Positions 22,950-33,389 of a stretch of 64,000 nt of DNA are shown piece by piece. The position numbers and the translations under genes were made by a program. Below the pieces are notes generated by a model. The model did not search any database. It saw only the letters and a list, made by a program, of their open reading frames with translations, and had not been told where the DNA came from. How positions within the stretch are numbered: the first letter of the stretch is position 1; each line of letters starts with the position of its first letter. The DNA comes from Microcyclospora pomicola (Eukaryota > Ascomycota > Dothideomycetes > Capnodiales): the NCBI GenBank assembly GCA_002786065.1, contig NHNY01000001.1:1240001-1304000 (forward strand). Reading direction: 5' to 3'.

Positions 22950-23962
22950 CTAATCTCCTTTCACTTGCCCACTTCGTTCCTTCAGCTCTACTTTACCAAA
23001 ACCTCTATGCTTGAGATCCTTGCCGTTGACGGCAGCGTAAAGCCATATCAAAAATCCGGTGCTCAAAGCCATGAGTAATGCCGAGAAAGCAAACAGCCTG
23101 CGGACACGTGTAAGTGACGTTCGTTCACTTGCTCAACATCGCAATTGCAAACTTACCCGACCCTCTGATAGGTGTCCAGCACCTCGAAGATGGGGTATGG
23201 GTAGAACTTGTTGAAAGTGTAGCATCTTTCCACCCAGTACCAGTATGAAAAGGCAATTACAGCACTCAATCCGAATGCTGGGACGAAAGCGATCGTATAT
23301 GGCGGCGAGAAGAACAAAAGATCGATCACCAGTGCAATAGCCGGTACTGCATGGAAGGAGAAGTCGGTCGGAAAGTCGATTGGTGGCGCCCAGTCTGGCA
23401 GCACGAGTGATTGATCAATCTAGATGATTAGTCAGCATTGACTTCGACATGTCTCGAGGATACGGATGTAGCGATATAGGTTCCAATGACTGGACTCATC
23501 ATGACATTGCGCTCGGATCTTGCCCTGGGTGGACTCACATTCTTCAATCCCCAGTATAGAATACTAATCAAGCACTCCATCGGTGCGCTGGCCACACTCA
23601 ACGTGTTCTTCAAGGCGAACAATCTCCTACTCAGCGTGATGTCCGCTAGCAAACCAATCGCGAAGGTGAGAGCTGCAGCCGAGAGCCCAATGATAGTCAG
23701 GTATTGAAGATGCCATCCATAAGAGTCGTTGATTTGTGTCGGATGCCGCACAAGCTGATCGAAGGAGTATGCGAAGGAGGAAAGGCCAATGAGCTGTGTT
23801 GAAGTTTAGCCGTCAGCTTTGCACGTTCATTGCCCGGAACGCTCAAGATCAATGCACAGAGAGGATACGTACATGGAGCAGTGCACTGCTGCCTCGTGAA
23901 GGTGACGGGAGCCGTTGTAGCGGGTGCTGTCGGTACAGCTTTTGAGCGAGCTTGTTCGCCAT
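22950..23962 (-). CDS. AIG1/FAR-17a-like multi-pass membrane protein
   Basis: A membrane protein of the androgen-induced 1 (AIG1)/FAR-17a family. Animal members hydrolyse fatty acid esters of hydroxy fatty acids; the fungal role is not established. I assemble four exons: 23962-23873, 23793-23539, 23419-23157 and 23097-22950, giving 251 residues. The N-terminus contains His-Pro-Leu-Gln-Arg-Leu-Pro-Ser-Pro-Ser-Arg-Gly, then Ile-Asn-Asp-Ser-Tyr-Gly-Trp-His-Leu-Gln-Tyr-Leu-Thr, both typical of fungal members. Five or six hydrophobic segments follow. A Phe-His-Ala-Val-Pro-Ala segment near residue 145 carries the conserved His, and Thr89-region residues fit the proposed Thr/His active site (inference). 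The end is short and charged (Gly-Lys-Asp-Leu-Lys-His). It sits tail-to-tail with the nitronate monooxygenase gene, 250 bases apart. Confidence 0.86.
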
Positions 23963-24905
23963 TGGAACAAGAACCAAAGATCTCGATGTATCGGTCTATA
24001 TGTATGGAGGTGTATTTGTACAGAACACTGAACGCGTGCCCAAGCGAGTGACGAAGTTGTTACCTGTTCCTGAAGAATGCATGCGTGCATGTGACTTTGC
24101 GGGAAAACATGGAGTGAGGTGAACCCATACAGCCGATCGATCGAAATTCACCCGCCAATGACCTCATAAGAGTCGCATGTGTTGGCGTCCACCGTGCGTC
24201 TTTCATGTGCTAATCCATCACGTGTCGAGGCCAATGCACGCCTCACCTCACTACTGACGAACATCACGACCTTGCGCAGTCTACGCTTTCCATTGCCTTC
24301 GGTTGGTGCAGAAATGCCACACAGTAGCTTCGATGGCGATATATGTGCAATCCGAGAAAGTCTGGCTCGCGTGGTCGAGATTGAAGAGAGGGAGGTCTGC
24401 TTAGCATTGTACTGAACATCCGAGCGGGCTCGATCGATACCAGACTAGGTCAACCTCGTCTTGCACTTACATTCTAGCATGTCCACCGTGAAAGCATCCG
24501 TTGTCTCGCAACCAGCGTGCAGGCCGTGAAGGTTTGTCATCCGCCTAGTCTTCAGCAGGTCCTTGAGATGCCAGAAGAATTCCAGCCCACAGCTTCTGGT
24601 GCAACAATATCCGGACTGAACGTACGTTGAAGTCGAGCACAGTACCCAATGGTAAGATTAGAACGAAGCTCGAGATACTCGATCGTGAGCAGTCTTATCA
24701 TGTGGTCTTACTATACAAGTGAACGGTGTTGCTGTGGCTGAGTGAAGCTCACAGTCAAAGATCGGCACGCTTTACATATCACTCCCATGCTAGCGGCGGT
24801 AGTATCCGTCAGTCTGCATTTCAGCTCGAATAACTTTTTTTCGCACATGGGAGAGACGTGATACCGCGACACACTACTCACGCGACTTTACCAAACAATT
24901 CCACA
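23963..24905. other. Divergent promoter region (AIG1-like / SRP40-like)
   Basis: About 940 bases between two genes pointing away from each other. Only short open frames without recognisable product are present, for example one at 24179-24415. A T run sits about 70 bases before the SRP40-like start. Confidence 0.45.
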
Positions 24906-26258
24906 ATGGCTAAGAAGACCTTGATCGTTGCGGACGGAGATGCGGCAATGGTTCCAGCTTCAGTCTGGACACAAACTGGCAAAGAAGCACCACGATTACA
25001 GGACGTCCTTTCTCAATGCGCACACTTCTTCGAGGAACTCGGATTCGACAAGACGCTCAAGGCGCTTCTGAAAGAGACGACAGACAAACACAACATCAAA
25101 GTGAACGTTGAGGGTTGGAAGACTGGACCTGCGACTTTGATGAGTTTGTGGGCACTGCATCATGATGAGAAGCAATCGTTCCCGACCCTTCTCGTGAAAG
25201 AGGCTGGAGAGGATAGCAGCGACAGCGATAGCGAGAGTGAGGACAGCTCAGATTCCGACAGCGATTCGAGCGATGACGGTGCTGAGGTCGCCGCTACCAC
25301 CACTGCAAGTCAGAAGCGCAAGCGAGTGCTTACGCCTTCGAGTGACGAGACCGAGGATAGCTCGAGCGCTTCTGACAGTAGCGACAGCGATTCTGAGGAC
25401 GAGCGACCAGTAAAGCGAAGCAAGGTATCACCTGTGAAGGTCAAAGAAGATGATAGCAGCGACGCAAGCAGTAGCAGCTCGGAAAGCGACAGTGAAGACA
25501 ACCCAGCGCCGGAAACTGTTGCGGACGATTCAGACTCAGACTCAGAAAGCTCGAGCTCCGCATCAAGCTCGGACTCTGACAGCGAGAGCTCAGATTCAGA
25601 GCCGGAAGAGAACAACCCGACGACGAAATCATCATCATCATCATCCGGCTCGGACAGTTCTAGCTCCGACTCGAGTTCCGACTCTGAAGACAGCGATGCA
25701 CCGCCTCCCAAGAGCAAAGGAAAGGCCAAGAAGACCAAGATTCAGCCCAAAGAGGATTCAACAGGTTCGTCGACCTCATCAGCTACGCTTGTAGCCGAGG
25801 ACGACATCCCAGCATCAAAGAAAGCAAAGAAGGCGTCCAAGAAACAGCAGAAGGAAAAGACGGAAGAGGTTGTTGTCGCAGCTACATCAGAAGAAGAGAA
25901 TAGCGGGATGCACCCAGATCGTATGGCGCGCCTTCCAAGCACAGCTGTCGGCACCGAGATTACGCCGAAAGGCAAGAAGAGCAATATTCCCTTCTCAAGA
26001 ATCCCTTCAGACATCAAGGTTGACCCACGGTTCTCGAACAATGAGTACGTCTCATACGATTATGCGGATCGTGCGCATCAAGATCTGATCGTCACGCGGG
26101 GCAAAGGATTCACCAAAGAGAAGAACAAGAAGAAGAGAGGTAATATCATGGAACTTGTCCAGCTATGAAAGAAGATCAGATGCTAACTCTTTCGCGCAGG
26201 TGCTTACCGTGGAGGCGCGATCGATTTCACCAACCGTGGTATCAAATTCGACGATTGA
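24906..26258 (+). CDS. SRP40: SRP40/NOLC1-like nucleolar phosphoprotein
   Basis: A relative of yeast Srp40 and animal Nopp140/NOLC1, nucleolar chaperones of snoRNPs. Exon 1 is 24906-26139, an intron with a CTAAC branch site covers 26140-26199, and exon 2 is 26200-26258, giving 430 residues. The N-terminus is a LisH-like helical region (about 25-75). The middle (about 100-300) is made of Ser/Asp/Glu runs, dense casein-kinase-2 type sites, broken by Lys-rich patches. The C-terminal SRP40 domain (about 363-430) reads Phe-Ser-Arg-Ile-Pro, then Tyr-Asp-Tyr-Ala-Asp-Arg-Ala, then Gly-Lys-Gly-Phe-Thr-Lys-Glu-Lys-Asn-Lys-Lys-Lys-Arg-Gly. The intron falls inside this last motif and exon 2 finishes it with Tyr-Arg-Gly-Gly. 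I chose the second in-frame ATG for its CACAATGG context; one at 24858 would add 16 residues. Confidence 0.9.
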
Positions 26259-26935
26259 GCAAGCTTGAATCCATGACACAATTCCATGCCGTGCAGTGAG
26301 CATACTGTTAGGCGGGGAATCGCAGAACAGACACCCAGCATATCTTCAAAGTGCCGGTGGGACACGTATGCCGCCACGGCGCATTGATCACGGTTTGGAG
26401 ATTAGCGGCGGTGACATCCTCGACTGAAGCATTGTTTTGACGAAACAGGCGCCCCCATGTTGAGAACCGAAGTCCGAAGGGGTATATGAAGAGCTTGTGT
26501 AATCTTCTCATACTTGACATTTTATTTGGAGCGTTATGAATGTTTTGCACTCTGCAATATATAGAAGTGGCTATGCGCGCGACAGTTGTATACCATTTGG
26601 ACTGTACCTTTCGATACCGTGTCACGATCTCGTAGTGCAAGCCTGGTGGTAATGAAAGGCACATTTACTCAACCATTCCTCGTCCGTACGATAGCGCAAG
26701 CGCAACTCTCCAGTCTACAATCAATTACCATGGTATATTACTTTGGGTTAGCGAATCCTCTCCTAGATCCTGGACCGTCACAAGCTGCTTCATTCGCTTT
26801 CAATACGGGCCAAGACGTGTGAGTGACATTCACGTTGATCATATCTCATCATATTTCCAGAATCTATCTACCTTTCCTATAACCATAGTGCAATCGGGCG
26901 CTGCGGCATACAATTGCCCCCTCTACTGCTCCTGC
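26259..26935. other. Convergent intergenic spacer
   Basis: About 680 bases between the SRP40-like gene and the inositol phosphatase gene, which end towards each other. No gene is supported. Confidence 0.45.
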
Positions 26936-29900
26936 TCAAGAAGGTTTCAGCGGCACCCACTCCCTCAGATCTTGATCGCCGTCCGCGTCCATCAACTGCG
27001 ACGCGGCCGCTTGCTTCCTAGGCGGTAGCGGCGGGGTTCCTGAAGTGGCTGTCGATACGAGAGATTTCTGGTCTGCAGGGCCCGCAATGCTCTTGACTGC
27101 GTGGTCGCCGGCACCGCTTCGTCGTGGAGCTGGTGGCGCAGGTACTGATCGGGAGGAGGCGACCGAGGCTGTGGACTGGCCGCTTGCGGACCTGAGTAGG
27201 GAGGGTTTGGAGGGCTTGAGCGGCGCTGGCTTACGTAGGGTCTGCTTGAGGTGTACACGGCTGGCTTCTGGGGAGTCCTCAGGAGCCGATGGGCGAGGCG
27301 GTTTCGCAGGAGCATCATGGTCTGATTGTGGAGGAGGCGGCAGTTGGCTGCGGGCAGATGTATCGGCGGACGACGGCTCGGGCTTACTGATCTTGACCCA
27401 GCCTGGTTCATTGGAAGGTGCCCATGGGTTCGATGGACGCGAGGGGTTCGGGATGTGATCATTGTCAGGTGGCCTGACTGTGGATCGCGCTGGCATACCG
27501 TTATCCAGCCACCATTTCCGACGGTCCGAGCTAGCAGGAGGCAGACTCGGCTCGATGGAGTCATACCCATACAAAGATTCGTCATCGCTATCAGCGCCCT
27601 TGCTGGCAGTATGGTCGCCGACCGAAGCCCTTCTTTTCCGGTACAGCTCATTGCTGATAGCATCCTTCTTAGTCTGATCGACTACACTTGCTGTGCACTG
27701 AAACAGGCCCCAGACCGGTCTGTGGTCAGAGAACCTCAACGGAGCTACATCATAATGTATTTGGCGGAGGTTATCACCTTTAGTCAGGATCCTGTCGCAC
27801 CATGCCGGTATACGCGCTTTCTCGGACGAGTCATAGACGTCTGAGTTGAGGTTGTATTTGTAGGTCGGCATGAATTTCGGCATCTGCTCCGAGTAATAGA
27901 GGAAAGTCCTGCCATGAACCATTTGCAGATTGAGCTGGTCATTCTCGTACAATTGCTCCAGATCTTGTTGTTCAATCAATTGGCGAGCACGCTCGTTGCT
28001 GATGCCGATGCGATAGTTGAAGTCGCCGAACCACAGGATTGTGTTATGATCATCAATCGATCTGTTGCGTTGGAAGCGCAGTCCGTGTGAAATGGTCCGG
28101 TAGTCCTGGTTCCTTTCCTCGTAATTGGCGAAGCCCGCAGCCAGATGAGCGGTTACGAGGCAGATGGATGTATCTGCATAGTCCATACGAATGGCCACTG
28201 CGCCCTTGTTGCCAGCCATACCACTCAAACCCGTCTTCTTTACGCTACCTTCCACATTCTTGATATAGGGCAACACACTTGTCTTGACGAACACAGAAAG
28301 TGAAGCGCCGACAAGCTGGCCGCCCCGAAGCAAAACATATTCTTCTGCTCCATGTCGTTGTGCATTTGTGTTCAGTGTCTTCCGAACCGCTTCATCCCAG
28401 ATGGCGCGTCGATGAGGATCAGTGCTCATGATTTGCTGGACATCTAAGTCCACGATTTCCTGAAAGCCAATTGCCACAATGTCCGGCACCGGGGCGGTAG
28501 TGTTGATTTTGGGACACAGCCAAGGCGAGAGATCTTGACTTGCACCTTCCGCTTTGCCGTTCAGATTGAATGTCCCAATGAAAATGCTGATCTGCTCCGT
28601 AGTACTATATTCGGAGGATCGCCGCGTGAGTTCACTGGTCACCCAATCATTTATCGGGTCGTACAGATGAACAGGCATTTGCCCAATGAGACGACCCAAA
28701 AGCATATCGATGGTGTTTTGACGTCCTTTATCCTCAAAATTGTTGATGTACAATCTCTGGGCAGACTTTCTCATGTCTGCCAAAGCACCAGCAAACGACA
28801 TCTTGCCTGACCTTGTGAATGATGACTTCAATGCTCCAGTACCAGCATAGATTTTCGACAATGCATCTCCACAATCTGCCCACAGTGTGCCATGCCTGGC
28901 CCAAAAGTCTGATGTTGGCCGGCGCTCACCTTGCTGAGTAATGAACAACTCAAGCGCGAGCTGCGAGATGATGGTCTGAACCAGATTGGTCCGGTCGAGA
29001 CAATCCAAACAATTGGTCCGGAATACGCCGACTTGCTTGAGGACTTCGTTTTGTCCGATAATGGAATGCTTGCGGCCATTCTTCTCTACTACCTCGGCAA
29101 TCTCCTCACTTAGAAAGTACTCAAACGCGATGGCCGCATCCTGGATGTAACGTCTGATACCACTTGCTGCTTCGTAACCACTCGGCCCCTTGGTCTCGGC
29201 ATGGAAATCATAGTTAATGTCCAGTATATGCCTATGCTCCCCGGTTTCAGCGTCGGCACTGCTTTCGATATGTCTGTTTAGCGGACTTTGGTCGATGTGA
29301 TGTTTGTACTGACGGGTAAGCTGAGTTTCGTTTGGTTTCTCCTTACTCAGCAGGTTTACTACGAATACATCACCATAACCCTCGATAAGAGTCTCGAAAT
29401 GTTTGTCAAAGGCGGGTTGCGTGGCTTCCACAGACCGGGCGATTTGTATCTTTTGTTGGCCAGGAAGACCGCTTGACTGCTCCCAAAACAACGGCACACT
29501 GCCACGAACCTGTACGTACGAGAAGCACATCGCATCGGAGCAGAAAATCAGTTCTGTCTCGACAAAGTTTGCCACGTTCCCATCATCATCGATACCTCGA
29601 GCGTTGAATCTTGTACCAGCTCTCCGACATGACAGTCGTGAAATCAAGGTCATGTTCGATGGCATTCCGGAAGAGGTGCTTCGAACAGGAGTTGATGATG
29701 CCGGCACAGTCACTGTGCTGGCGAAACCTCGAATGACACTAGTGAGGATCCGAGAGTTGTCGAGTGCGAGTCTTTCCTTCTCTGACAATCTCGAACGAAA
29801 CTCGACGAGGGGCTGGATCATATAGGTATTCCAAAGGAACCCGATATCGAGACTATCCATGGCGATCGTGCTAGCTTCTGCCGGTCTTTCTTGAAGCTTC

Positions 29901-30439
29901 TTAGTAAGGTCGAAGTCAGGACTGTAGTAGAAGGTGCCTCCACTCAGCAATTTCTTCAGTGCCATACAAGGGTGCTCGAGAATTGGCTCGCGATGCGTCG
30001 AATGGTTATACCCATCCGCATCCAGATCATCGGTAGGGAACGGGTTGATTTGCTCATTGAGTAGATGATCATAGTTCGAGCTACTTAAGCAGTGGAACTC
30101 GACTGCATTGATTCGCTGAATGCTCTCCCCAGGCCGGACAGTCGCCGCTCTGGAACTGCTGGCCACAACGCAGAGAAAGACATCGCTATTGATAGTTACC
30201 AGGCCTAGCGTGCCTTGACAGTTCAAGGTCGTGAGCGATCGGTATTCGCTCATATCTTGAGCCTCCCATGGTGAGAACTCAACAATGCATCGCGGTGCAC
30301 CATCTTCGGAGATCGATGTAGATGAAGCGGCGGCTTTGGCTGCACTGGTCAAGGAAGCACTATGTCGAAAGATGAGCACATGTGACTCTGTGCCAAGCGC
30401 AATAGCCCGCTGAGGTCCATCTCTCAAGAACACTCGCAT
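26936..30439 (-). CDS. Synaptojanin-like polyphosphoinositide phosphatase (Inp51/52/53)
   Basis: A 1,167-residue, single-exon enzyme with two phosphatase domains, as in synaptojanin and yeast Inp51-53, which strip phosphates from PI(4,5)P2 and other lipids during endocytosis and membrane traffic. The SAC domain spans about 40-530 and keeps the Cys-x5-Arg-Thr catalytic motif (Cys-Leu-Asp-Cys-Leu-Asp-Arg-Thr) near residue 475. The inositol 5-phosphatase domain spans about 595-935, with Trp-Phe-Gly-Asp-Phe-Asn-Tyr-Arg near 801, Pro-Ala-Trp-Cys-Asp-Arg near 878, and Ser-Asp-His-Arg-Pro-Val after it. The last 230 residues are Pro/Ser-rich with several Pro-Pro-x-Pro stretches, likely SH3 or EH ligand sites. 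Both catalytic motifs look intact. Which Inp paralogue it matches is not decided. Confidence 0.94.
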   Translation of the reverse strand: MRVFLRDGPQRAIALGTESHVLIFRHSASLTSAAKAAASSTSISEDGAPRCIVEFSPWEAQDMSEYRSLTTLNCQGTLGLVTINSDVFLCVVASSSRAATVRPGESIQRINAVEFHCLSSSNYDHLLNEQINPFPTDDLDADGYNHSTHREPILEHPCMALKKLLSGGTFYYSPDFDLTKKLQERPAEASTIAMDSLDIGFLWNTYMIQPLVEFRSRLSEKERLALDNSRILTSVIRGFASTVTVPASSTPVRSTSSGMPSNMTLISRLSCRRAGTRFNARGIDDDGNVANFVETELIFCSDAMCFSYVQVRGSVPLFWEQSSGLPGQQKIQIARSVEATQPAFDKHFETLIEGYGDVFVVNLLSKEKPNETQLTRQYKHHIDQSPLNRHIESSADAETGEHRHILDINYDFHAETKGPSGYEAASGIRRYIQDAAIAFEYFLSEEIAEVVEKNGRKHSIIGQNEVLKQVGVFRTNCLDCLDRTNLVQTIISQLALELFITQQGERRPTSDFWARHGTLWADCGDALSKIYAGTGALKSSFTRSGKMSFAGALADMRKSAQRLYINNFEDKGRQNTIDMLLGRLIGQMPVHLYDPINDWVTSELTRRSSEYSTTEQISIFIGTFNLNGKAEGASQDLSPWLCPKINTTAPVPDIVAIGFQEIVDLDVQQIMSTDPHRRAIWDEAVRKTLNTNAQRHGAEEYVLLRGGQLVGASLSVFVKTSVLPYIKNVEGSVKKTGLSGMAGNKGAVAIRMDYADTSICLVTAHLAAGFANYEERNQDYRTISHGLRFQRNRSIDDHNTILWFGDFNYRIGISNERARQLIEQQDLEQLYENDQLNLQMVHGRTFLYYSEQMPKFMPTYKYNLNSDVYDSSEKARIPAWCDRILTKGDNLRQIHYDVAPLRFSDHRPVWGLFQCTASVVDQTKKDAISNELYRKRRASVGDHTASKGADSDDESLYGYDSIEPSLPPASSDRRKWWLDNGMPARSTVRPPDNDHIPNPSRPSNPWAPSNEPGWVKISKPEPSSADTSARSQLPPPPQSDHDAPAKPPRPSAPEDSPEASRVHLKQTLRKPAPLKPSKPSLLRSASGQSTASVASSRSVPAPPAPRRSGAGDHAVKSIAGPADQKSLVSTATSGTPPLPPRKQAAASQLMDADGDQDLREWVPLKPS

Positions 30440-30868
30440 GTTGCCGACAGCTCATGCTGCTGTGGCCTCCAAGACGCTTGCTCTAGCCGTTAATTGGACG
30501 GAAGATCGTGATCATGTCAAGAGAAGAGACACTGAGTGCGAGACCACGTGAGACGTGACGCTTAGGCATACGTCGTGAACAGCTGTGTGAGAAATGCGTA
30601 CATATGCCTAGACAGACGTTGCATGTAGTTGTGAGTCTGCTAACGTATAGCAAGGCACAGAACTGCCTGTTCGGTGCAATACTTCGTCATCTGTGCGCTT
30701 GGAATGTGCTCTGTCTGTTTAAGGTTTCCCGGGCCGTGAATTCGCGTGTCAACGTTATTCCCGGCTATGGCATTTATATACAGCATGGCCTTCGTGATTA
30801 TTGTACAACACCACCTCCACATTTCCCCACACTCCCTCCTCAAACTCAAACATCCCAGCACTACAATC
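30440..30868. other. Divergent promoter region (inositol phosphatase / enoyl-CoA hydratase)
   Basis: About 430 bases shared by two genes pointing away from each other. It contains a TATA-like site listed separately. Confidence 0.5.
30773..30780 (+). promoter_or_regulatory. TATA-like element upstream of the enoyl-CoA hydratase gene
   Basis: The octamer tttatata lies about 90 bases before the ATG of the hydratase gene. A C/A-rich stretch follows, as in fungal leaders. Two ATGs occur between it and the start codon, so transcription probably begins downstream of about 30800. Confidence 0.4.
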
Positions 30869-31883
30869 ATGGGCGCCAACCGTGAAGAGATTCAGCCTCC
30901 CAAGAGTTACAATGAGCTGCCATATACACAGATCCGACTTTCTCATGTTCCCGCAACCTCGGCCGAGGTCACCAAGACCATTCTGCTGACCCTGTATCGA
31001 CCCAACAAGCACAATGCCTTTACAGATGTTATGACGAGCGAGATGGAGTCTGCCTTCCGGATGCTGGACATCGACGACCGCGTGAAATGTATCGTCGTCA
31101 CGGGCCACGGGAAGATGTTCTGTGCAGGCGCAGACCTCGAGCTTGGTTTCGGAGGTGGTGGCGAAGAGAGGAATCGCGATCACCGTGATGGCGGTGGCAG
31201 AGTTGTTATGGCAATCCATCGATGCCGGAAACCCGTCATTGGAGCCATCAATGGGAGCGCAGTAGGCGTGGGCGTTACGATGACGCTGCCAATGACGATT
31301 CGGATTGCATATGAGAAGGCAAAGATTGGGCTGGTATTTGCGCGGCGAGGTCTGGTCATGGAGGCTGCAAGCAGCTTCTTCCTACCAAGACTGATCGGGT
31401 AAGATATGTCCGAGATGTAAAGACACCATGTGGTGTATTTCGCTGACAAAGATGAGTTGAAGAATGAGCCGTGCCCTACATCTCGTCACTACTGGAGCTG
31501 TGTATCCTGCAAATCATCGTCTACTGGACCAACTTTACTCAGAATTGCTCCCTTCGCCAGATCAGGTTCTGCCCCGCGCCCTTGCCATCGCTGAGGAGAT
31601 CGCTGCGAACACCAGCACCATCTCAACTCATCTCTGCCGTGAGATGATGTACCGCGACACAGGCAGCGCAGAAGCGCAGCATCTGCTTGATAGCCGGCTT
31701 CTACACGAGATCTTTCGTGGTCGCGACAACAAAGAAGGCATACAGTCTTTCCTCGAGAAGCGCCCGGCAGAGTTCGCAGGTACAATACAGGAGGATGCAC
31801 CATCTGCGTATCCGTGGTGGGATCCCATAGATACAGGTAGTACCGCGGTTGCAAAGGGAGGACAGTCGAAACCAAAGTTGTAA
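30869..31883 (+). CDS. Enoyl-CoA hydratase/isomerase family protein, probably peroxisomal
   Basis: A crotonase-fold enzyme acting on acyl-CoA thioesters, most likely in fatty-acid beta-oxidation. Exon 1 is 30869-31398, a 64-base intron follows, and exon 2 is 31463-31883, giving 316 residues. The first oxyanion-hole segment Gly-Lys-Met-Phe-Cys-Ala-Gly-Ala-Asp-Leu lies near residue 88. The second, Gly-Ala-Ile-Asn-Gly-Ser-Ala-Val-Gly-Val-Gly, lies near 130. The Glu-Ala-Ala-Ser-Ser-Phe-Phe-Leu-Pro-Arg-Leu-Ile-Gly block follows. The intron splits the Gly codon at its end. The last three residues are Pro-Lys-Leu, a PTS1-type signal, so peroxisomal import is likely. It resembles yeast Eci1/Dci1-like and other fungal hydratases; the exact reaction is not decided. 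Confidence 0.9.
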
Positions 31884-32103
31884 ATCCTCGGCTGTAATTG
31901 GAAATGAAAACCTGTGGTTCGAGTGTCTCCGATTCTGGTTCTTTCACGCCTGAGGTTGGTGCGACTTCTTCGGACTTGAAGCCACGCCTCCGTACGTCCA
32001 TGAACTGACCAAGATACTTGCCTCTGACACCAAGAGATGTACGAGGCTTGCGAAGCAAGATCTGACCAACCTGAGAGTTGTAACAGCGTCGACCACCCAC
32101 GAA

Positions 32104-32667
32104 TCAAGGCCTGTAAGATCTGCGTCCCTCGCTTCTGCCGATATTGGCATCCGAAGCTGACGGTGCGTCAATATACCTGTATGTTTCGAATTCGTCCCGT
32201 GGCCTCGAGAAACCTCGCTCGCGTCTAATCTCCCGCTCGCGTTCGTGAAGACTGTAGACACTGGGAGGCGGCCTCGACCTTGACTGCGATGATCTGCGCG
32301 TATGCGTCGTCGCTTTCGAGGTCTTAGATCGCACATCCTCGTAAGAGCTAGAGGCGCTACTAGAGAAGTCTTCCACGTCTTCATTCACTTCCACATAGTG
32401 CGAGCGAGTCCTGCTAGGTGAGCGCACACTTGGAGCCCTCATGCTAGGCGCCTTTGTACTTGGCGGTGGTATCACTGAAGGTGGCCTGACTGATCGTGGT
32501 GGTGGAGGAGCCACTTCGGGCAGAGAGAGCGCCGCGGATCGACGCTCCTCAATCTGCGTACGCGAATAGATTTCCGGAGGTGATGAGTATCGCTGTGCTC
32601 TTGTCGCCCGCTTCACTCGTGCGGGCGCCGGATATGGCTCTTCTTCGGTGACATTGACCCAACACAT
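32104..32667 (-). CDS. Hypothetical Ser/Arg/Pro-rich protein (doubtful start)
   Basis: An open frame of at least 187 codons on the minus strand with no recognised domain. It begins near a Cys-Pro-Met-Cys-Trp motif, then becomes Pro-rich (about 45-90) and Ser/Arg-rich with many Arg-Glu pairs, and ends Arg-Ser-Tyr-Arg-Pro. The open frame extends upstream to about 32733 without an ATG. So either translation starts at the Met inside the Cys-Pro-Met-Cys motif (used here), or an upstream exon is spliced in at one of several AG sites near 32690-32710. Its composition looks like real, disordered protein rather than antisense noise, but nothing more can be said. Confidence 0.35.
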   Translation of the reverse strand: MCWVNVTEEEPYPAPARVKRATRAQRYSSPPEIYSRTQIEERRSAALSLPEVAPPPPRSVRPPSVIPPPSTKAPSMRAPSVRSPSRTRSHYVEVNEDVEDFSSSASSSYEDVRSKTSKATTHTRRSSQSRSRPPPSVYSLHEREREIRRERGFSRPRDEFETYRYIDAPSASDANIGRSEGRRSYRP

Positions 32668-32709
32668 TGGACAAGTCTTGATGGCCACTGGGCTTGCCGC
32701 TGGGTCCAA

Positions 32710-33389
32710 GAAATGCGGTGAGCAGGAGATGTTTTAGGGAAGCAAGCGGAAGGTGGAAGACGAGTGACAGGTCTATGCGGGAAAGACAAAAATCCGGCAG
32801 CAAACACTGCCAACTTATCTGCTCGGTAGTGTGGGATGTTCCCTGTCTAACGATGATGATGGTTGCATAGATATACTTTCGATGCTTCTAGGCCACGTCC
32901 TCGGAGCATGGCAGTCTGGGCTTAGCATGTCTGGTCGGGCACCAATCGCACCGGCATGGTAAGGACTGGGAGCAATACAGAAGTTAAAGATCGCCAATGA
33001 AGCCAGCGATGCGATTAAGGCGTGGAGGAGGCCAAGCGATGATATTGTCATTGGTTTCAATCGTTGTTCAATTCATGTTGTACAGGAACGTTACCTTTTG
33101 CATCCAGCTGTTTCATTCGTTCCATGTATTTTAAGGGACCCGATGACGAAGATCGCAACAGCCGGTCTCTAGCACGTGAAGAGTGACACAACTCGTGCAT
33201 GCTTGGTCTCGAAGGAACAATGGCGGACGACACGTCGTAGGATACGACAAGGTTGGGCCCTGCATCAAGCTCTTTCGCGCCTGTCGACTTTCTTACAGGA
33301 ACCATCTCGTGCTTTTCGGAAACACAACTCTCTGCGGCTCAATCCTGACCACGCAGTATGGGTCGGCACAAAGAGGTGTTACACGCAAC
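32710..33389. other. Intergenic region upstream of RCY1
   Basis: About 680 bases. It may hold an upstream exon of the minus-strand hypothetical gene as well as the RCY1 promoter. The RCY1 frame is open back to about 33183 but has no ATG there. Confidence 0.4.

Noticed and set aside
25200-25720. Ser/Asp repeat region in the SRP40-like gene as a microsatellite
   Set aside because: The repetition is at protein level with varied codons, as normal for this family, and not a DNA-level tandem repeat.
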